DNA of 10,174 nucleotides. It comes from an uncultured Anaerovibrio sp. GTDB taxonomy: Bacteria > Bacillota > Negativicutes > Selenomonadales > Selenomonadaceae. How positions within the stretch are numbered: the stretch's first letter is position 1; every line of letters starts with the position of its first letter. The notes beneath the pieces were generated by a model that worked only from the letters and a program-made list of their open reading frames with translations, ran no database searches and had not been told where the DNA came from. Below are positions 7,559 through 10,174 of the stretch, in pieces. Both the position numbers and the translations under genes were made by a program. The DNA lies in NCBI GenBank assembly GCA_902785445.1, contig CACZYN010000046.1, positions 1-10,174 of the forward strand, in the 5' to 3' direction.

Positions 7559-9006
7559 TGAATTTTGCAGCAATAAACACAGAAATATTCATTTTGGTCC
7601 TTGGCCTCTTTGCTATTATCATGGACCTGGCTTTACCAAAGGATGAGTCCCGTAAGGCCATTGGTGGGGTGCTGATTTTCAGCCTTACGGCTTGGGTGGC
7701 CTATATGTTTACCATGTATACCCCTCAGTCAATTATTGCCGATGGGGGAACTGGCACCCGGTATTTCAACGATATGATGTATGTGGTGGATAATTATTCC
7801 ATCTTCTTTAAGCAGCTCTTTATTGTGGCCACAGTATTTACCATGCTGTTTTCCTTGGAATATATGCAGAATGTTCTGCGCTACAAGGGTGAGTTTTACG
7901 CCCTTCTGATGACGGCGTTGCTGGGAATGTGCGTATTGGCTTCCGCCAATGACTTCCTCACGGCCTTTATTGGACTGGAGCTTATGACCATTTCCTTCTA
8001 CATTTTGGTAGGGGCGCGGATTTCTTCCAAAAATTCCAGCGAGGCGGCTATAAAATACTTGATTGTGGGCTCCGTATCCACGGCGGTAATGCTCTATGGT
8101 ATCAGCTTGGTATATGGTGCCACCGGAACGGTGCAGTTCTATGATATGCTCCGCAATCCGGCCCTGTTCTCGGCCGCTGGCCTGGCAGGAGCCACCATGG
8201 TAATGATTGGCTTCTTCTTCAAGCTGTCGGTGATTCCTTTCCATATGTGGGCACCGGATGTGTATCAGGGAGCGCCTACCCCAATTACTGCTATGTTGGC
8301 TATGGGCTCCAAGGCGGCAGGTATTGCCGTATTCATGCGGGTGCTGTATGTGGCCTTCCCATTAATCGGTTTCTATTGGTTGCCAATACTGGCTGTTTTG
8401 TCAGCTATCTGCATGATTGGCGGTAACATTATGGCCATTCGCCAGACGGATGTAAAGCGTATGCTGGCCTATTCCTCCATTGCCCAGGCGGGCTATATGA
8501 TGGTGGGTATTGTGTCAGCGGATTTTGCTGGCATGAAGGCGGTAATGTTCTACGGGATGCTCTATGTATTCGCCAATGTGGGGGCCTTTGCGGCCCTGTC
8601 CCTGGTGGAACAGCATCGGGGCAATTCCGATTACAAGGCCATCGCCGGCTTGGCCAAATCCGCACCGGTAATGGCGGCGGTTATGACTATTTCCCTGCTG
8701 TCTATGGCGGGTATTCCACCAACAGCGGGATTTGCCGGTAAGCTGTATCTCTTTACGGCAGTGGTTAATCAGGGATACTTGTGGTTGGCCTTTGTGGGCT
8801 TCATTATGTCCATGATTTCCGTTTACTACTATTTGCAGGTGGCCAAGGCTATGTACCTGGAGGTTGGTGACGATGAACCAATCGTTATTTCCGGGGCGGC
8901 CCGGGCGGCAGCGGTAATCAGTGTACTGGCTACTATCCTCTTTGGTGTTTGGCCGGAAAAACTGGCGGAGATTACCAATCTGGCTTCCTTCACCTTCCTG
9001 CAGTAA
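7558..9006 (+). CDS. nuoN: NADH-quinone oxidoreductase subunit N (NuoN)
   Basis: A 482-residue antiporter-like proton pump (ND2 family; 485 residues in E. coli), the pump nearest the quinone site. It is the last gene of the operon. All main pump residues are present: Glu141 in FIGLELMTISFYIL (E133), Lys222 in FFFKLSVIPFHMWAPDVYQGAPT (K217; written here only to show alignment), Lys252 in LAMGSKAAGIAVF (K247) and Lys395 in IPPTAGFAGKLYLF (K395). The protein retains the 14-helix form of bacterial NuoN. The start shares one base with the nuoM stop, with GGGGGGA (7544-7550) seven bases before the ATG. A terminator follows at 9055-9092, which marks the operon end. Confidence 0.97.
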   Translation: MNFAAINTEIFILVLGLFAIIMDLALPKDESRKAIGGVLIFSLTAWVAYMFTMYTPQSIIADGGTGTRYFNDMMYVVDNYSIFFKQLFIVATVFTMLFSLEYMQNVLRYKGEFYALLMTALLGMCVLASANDFLTAFIGLELMTISFYILVGARISSKNSSEAAIKYLIVGSVSTAVMLYGISLVYGATGTVQFYDMLRNPALFSAAGLAGATMVMIGFFFKLSVIPFHMWAPDVYQGAPTPITAMLAMGSKAAGIAVFMRVLYVAFPLIGFYWLPILAVLSAICMIGGNIMAIRQTDVKRMLAYSSIAQAGYMMVGIVSADFAGMKAVMFYGMLYVFANVGAFAALSLVEQHRGNSDYKAIAGLAKSAPVMAAVMTISLLSMAGIPPTAGFAGKLYLFTAVVNQGYLWLAFVGFIMSMISVYYYLQVAKAMYLEVGDDEPIVISGAARAAAVISVLATILFGVWPEKLAEITNLASFTFLQ

Positions 9007-9018
9007 GGTCGAAGATTG

Positions 9019-9043
9019 ATTAATTGCTTCGGGAAGCATTAAT
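9019..9043 (+). other. First hairpin after nuoN
   Basis: ATTAAT-T-GCTT, loop CGGG, AAGC-ATTAAT: a ten-pair stem with one bulged T. No run of T follows (CCTGAC does), so it is not a terminator by itself. It could protect the 3' end of the nuo mRNA or aid termination at the next hairpin. Role is inference. Confidence 0.55.
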
Positions 9044-9054
9044 TCCTGACAAAT

Positions 9055-9092
9055 AAAAATGCTGTTGCGCTAAAAGTGCAGCAGCATTTTTT
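9055..9092 (+). terminator. Rho-independent terminator of the nuo operon
   Basis: The arms 9055-9070 (AAAAATGCTGTTGCGC) and 9076-9091 (GTGCAGCAGCATTTTT) pair over 16 positions with two G-U pairs, around a five-base TAAAA loop. A run of six T (9087-9092) follows the GC-rich core. The A run on the 5' side could let it act on the other strand too, although no gene converges here. It lies 48 bases after the nuoN stop and separates the nuo operon from tsaE. Confidence 0.92.
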
Positions 9093-9176
9093 ATAAAATT
9101 TACAGGTTAAAGAAGAATGTTAAAAGAAAAATGGGTAAATGAAGGAAATAATTAGTCTCCGAATAGGCATATTAGT

Positions 9177-9205
9177 TTGTAGTTAACTGCTAAATATGAT
9201 AAAAT
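9177..9205 (+). promoter_or_regulatory. Candidate sigma-70-type promoter for tsaE-tsaB
   Basis: TTGTAG (9177-9182) and TAAAAT (9200-9205) are 17 bases apart and resemble the -35 and -10 hexamers (3/6 and 5/6 matches). An overlapping TATGAT (9195-9200) is an alternative -10 but has a poorer partner. The site sits in the AT-rich stretch after the terminator, where a new promoter is needed for tsaE. The rest of 9093-9240 shows no gene, tRNA or riboswitch-like structure that I can support. Confidence 0.45.
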
Positions 9206-9253
9206 TTTTCATTAGTACCAAGGTGTTGCATATTGGGTAATTGATGAATTTTC

Positions 9254-9258
9254 AGGAG
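9254..9258 (+). promoter_or_regulatory. Shine-Dalgarno site that sets the tsaE start
   Basis: AGGAG lies six bases before the ATG at 9265. Upstream in-frame starts (TTG 9241, ATG 9244) have no Shine-Dalgarno at good distance and would put this site inside the coding region, so 9265 is preferred. Confidence 0.75.
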
Positions 9259-9264
9259 AAAATT

Positions 9265-9741
9265 ATGTTTGATATTATTTCAAAGTCCCCGGAAGAAACA
9301 GCGAAGCTGGGGGAGAAAATTGGGGAATTCCTTCCCTCAGGAGTGGTTATCTGCCTGTACGGCGACTTGGGAGCAGGCAAGACTCTCTTTGTGCAGAATT
9401 TGGCCAAGGGCTTGGGAATCGATGAAGATGTGACCAGCCCAACCTTCAATATAATGAATGTCTATGAGGGGAGACTTCCCCTTTATCACTTTGACCTGTA
9501 TCGGTTGGAGCAGGAGTACGAGCTGGAGGACATTGGTTTTTATGATTATGTGGATGATCCGGCAGGGCCTGTGGTAATTGAGTGGGCAGATAAATTCGCC
9601 GATTCATTGCCTGATGATTATCTTGTTATTTCCATTGAGCGAACCGACGGGGATGACAATGAAAGAAAAATAACCTTTGATGTACGGGGCAGCATTTATG
9701 ATGAATTGTTTCAGGAGGTGGAGAAGCTGTGCCTATTTTAG
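9265..9741 (+). CDS. tsaE: tRNA t6A biosynthesis ATPase TsaE
   Basis: A 158-residue P-loop ATPase (YjeE family; usual length 150-160). With TsaB and TsaD it supports transfer of threonylcarbamoyl to adenosine 37 of ANN-decoding tRNAs; its ATPase action resets the TsaBDE complex in the cytoplasm. Motifs in order: Walker A GDLGAGKT (33-40), the switch-like TSPTFNIMNVY (57-67), HFDLYRLE (75-82), then the ELEDIGFYDY segment (86-95) and VVIEWADKF (103-111), all hallmarks of TsaE. The start at 9265 follows AGGAG by six bases; initiation at 9244 would add seven residues. The gene overlaps tsaB by 13 bases, and tsaE-tsaB is a common bacterial pair, often followed by rimI and tsaD. It is the first gene after the nuo terminator, so transcription is probably separate. 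Confidence 0.95.
   Translation: MFDIISKSPEETAKLGEKIGEFLPSGVVICLYGDLGAGKTLFVQNLAKGLGIDEDVTSPTFNIMNVYEGRLPLYHFDLYRLEQEYELEDIGFYDYVDDPAGPVVIEWADKFADSLPDDYLVISIERTDGDDNERKITFDVRGSIYDELFQEVEKLCLF
9713..9718 (+). promoter_or_regulatory. Shine-Dalgarno site for the GTG start of tsaB
   Basis: AGGAGG lies ten bases before the GTG at 9729, inside the tsaE end. It supports the unusual GTG start; the next in-frame ATG (9744) would cut off the first residues of the conserved MPILAMDTA strand. Confidence 0.75.
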
Positions 9742-10109
9742 CAATGGATACGGCCACTATGGTATCCAGTGTGGCTGTTGCTGATGAAAAAAGATTGTTG
9801 GCGGAGCTGATTGTGGAAAACAAGCTCACCCACTCGGAGACACTGTTGCCTCATGTGGAGCAGGTCCTGGCTATGGCTGGAGTAAAAAGAGAGGAACTGA
9901 CAGCGGTGGCTGCCAGCATGGGCCCAGGTTCCTTTACGGGACTGCGTATAGGCTTGGCCGCGGCCAAAGCCATTGCTTATGGATTGGATATTCCTTTGGT
10001 GGGAATTCCCACAATTGAAGGACTGGCCTGGCATTATCCTGTGCCGGATGTGACGGTGGCCGGATTTATTGATGCTCAAAGCCACAAAGGAAATAGGTTA
10101 TGTATTTAA
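9729..10109 (+). CDS. tsaB: tRNA t6A biosynthesis protein TsaB, reading frame closes early
   Basis: The N-terminal half of TsaB (YeaZ), an ASKHA-fold protein without its own catalysis that binds TsaD and TsaE to make t6A in tRNA. Seen here are the first strand ILAMDTAT (3-10), THSETLLPHVEQVL (34-47), the signature GPGSFTGLRIGLAAAKAIAYG (65-85; positions only approximate) and GIPTIEGLAW, ending in FIDAQ, the counterpart of the family's DAR(x)xEVY motif. After this the frame reads SHKGNRLCI and stops at 126 residues, where TsaB is usually about 220-240. The +1 frame is open from 10081 to the window end and has a Tyr-rich GYVFKYEE stretch where the family has EVYxxxY. A single-base indel (real, or a sequence error near the AAA at 10078-10080) is the simplest reading; insertion of foreign DNA is another. 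The start is GTG with an AGGAGG ten bases before. Confidence 0.85.
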   Translation: MPILAMDTATMVSSVAVADEKRLLAELIVENKLTHSETLLPHVEQVLAMAGVKREELTAVAASMGPGSFTGLRIGLAAAKAIAYGLDIPLVGIPTIEGLAWHYPVPDVTVAGFIDAQSHKGNRLCI

Positions 10110-10174
10110 ATATGAAGAGATATCTGATAGCTATATTCTTTATCGCAAACTGAAGCAAGATAAATTGAAACTTA
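10081..10174 (+). other. Open +1 frame after the tsaB break, running off the window
   Basis: 31 codons without a stop in the +1 frame relative to tsaB, reading on from GCC ACA AAG. It contains GYVFKYEE, which can be laid over the TsaB region after the DAR motif, but the match is too short to prove descent. GC content by hand count is 27 of 94, against about half in the preceding tsaB sequence. It may be the shifted rest of tsaB, or the end of an inserted element or mis-joined sequence. Confidence 0.35.

Noticed and set aside
1..9006. Alternative reading of the operon as Mrp antiporter, Ech/Mbh hydrogenase or formate hydrogenlyase
   Set aside because: The NuoD homologue lacks the hydrogenase Cys pairs and has the quinone-site His and Tyr; NuoA-type order with three separate L, M and N pumps plus J and K matches complex I.
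7729..9039. Antisense open frames of 171 and 174 codons opposite nuoN
   Set aside because: Composition is the mirror of the hydrophobic nuoN codons (His/Gln/Gly-rich); no domain, no promoter-like site that I trust.
9117..9155. Possible 12-codon leader peptide (MLKEKWVNEGNN) before tsaE
   Set aside because: Short, weak ribosome site, lies upstream of the likely promoter, and has no attenuator-like structure or repeated regulatory codons.
9179..9190. Palindrome around AGTTAACT as an operator
   Set aside because: Only eight perfect bases in an AT-rich stretch, expected by chance; the position between the -35 and -10 boxes is suggestive but not enough.

Overview
The window is dominated by a collinear operon for a proton-pumping complex I-type oxidoreductase, all on the + strand: the 3' end of nuoB, then nuoC, nuoD, nuoH, nuoI, nuoJ, nuoK, nuoL, nuoM and nuoN. 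Genes are separated by at most about 21 bases or overlap by 1 to 28 bases, so translational coupling is likely throughout. The NADH-oxidising genes nuoE, nuoF and nuoG, which in many bacteria sit between nuoD and nuoH, are absent: only 21 bases separate those two genes. This is the 11-subunit, 'headless' type (Q module plus membrane arm), whose electron donor is probably a ferredoxin or flavodoxin rather than NADH directly. The operon's promoter and nuoA lie upstream of the window.

Bases 9007-9240 hold two consecutive hairpins, the second a strong Rho-independent terminator, followed by an AT-rich stretch with a plausible sigma-70-type promoter. From 9265 a second transcription unit begins with tsaE and tsaB, the ATPase and the pseudo-kinase subunits of the system that makes the universal tRNA modification t6A. 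The tsaB frame closes at 126 residues, about half the family length. A +1 frame stays open from there to the window end, so the gene looks frameshifted or interrupted.

The approximately 50% GC content, strong AGGAGG Shine-Dalgarno sites, ATG/GTG starts and a headless nuo operon suggest an anaerobic member of the Firmicutes. The Negativicutes (Selenomonas/Anaerovibrio-like, Gram-negative-walled) are my best guess, by inference from overall protein style rather than any search. Desulfitobacterium- or Desulfotomaculum-like clostridia are an alternative.

Working together, NuoB, C, D and I form the peripheral arm carrying electrons through two NuoI [4Fe-4S] clusters and the NuoB N2 cluster to quinone at the NuoB/NuoD interface. 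NuoH, J, K, L, M and N form the membrane arm that pumps protons. I found no novel system. The points most worth checking are the NuoM subunit that lacks the usual TM7 lysine, the NuoD C-terminal Arg-to-Cys change and the broken tsaB frame. No credible gene lies on the - strand.
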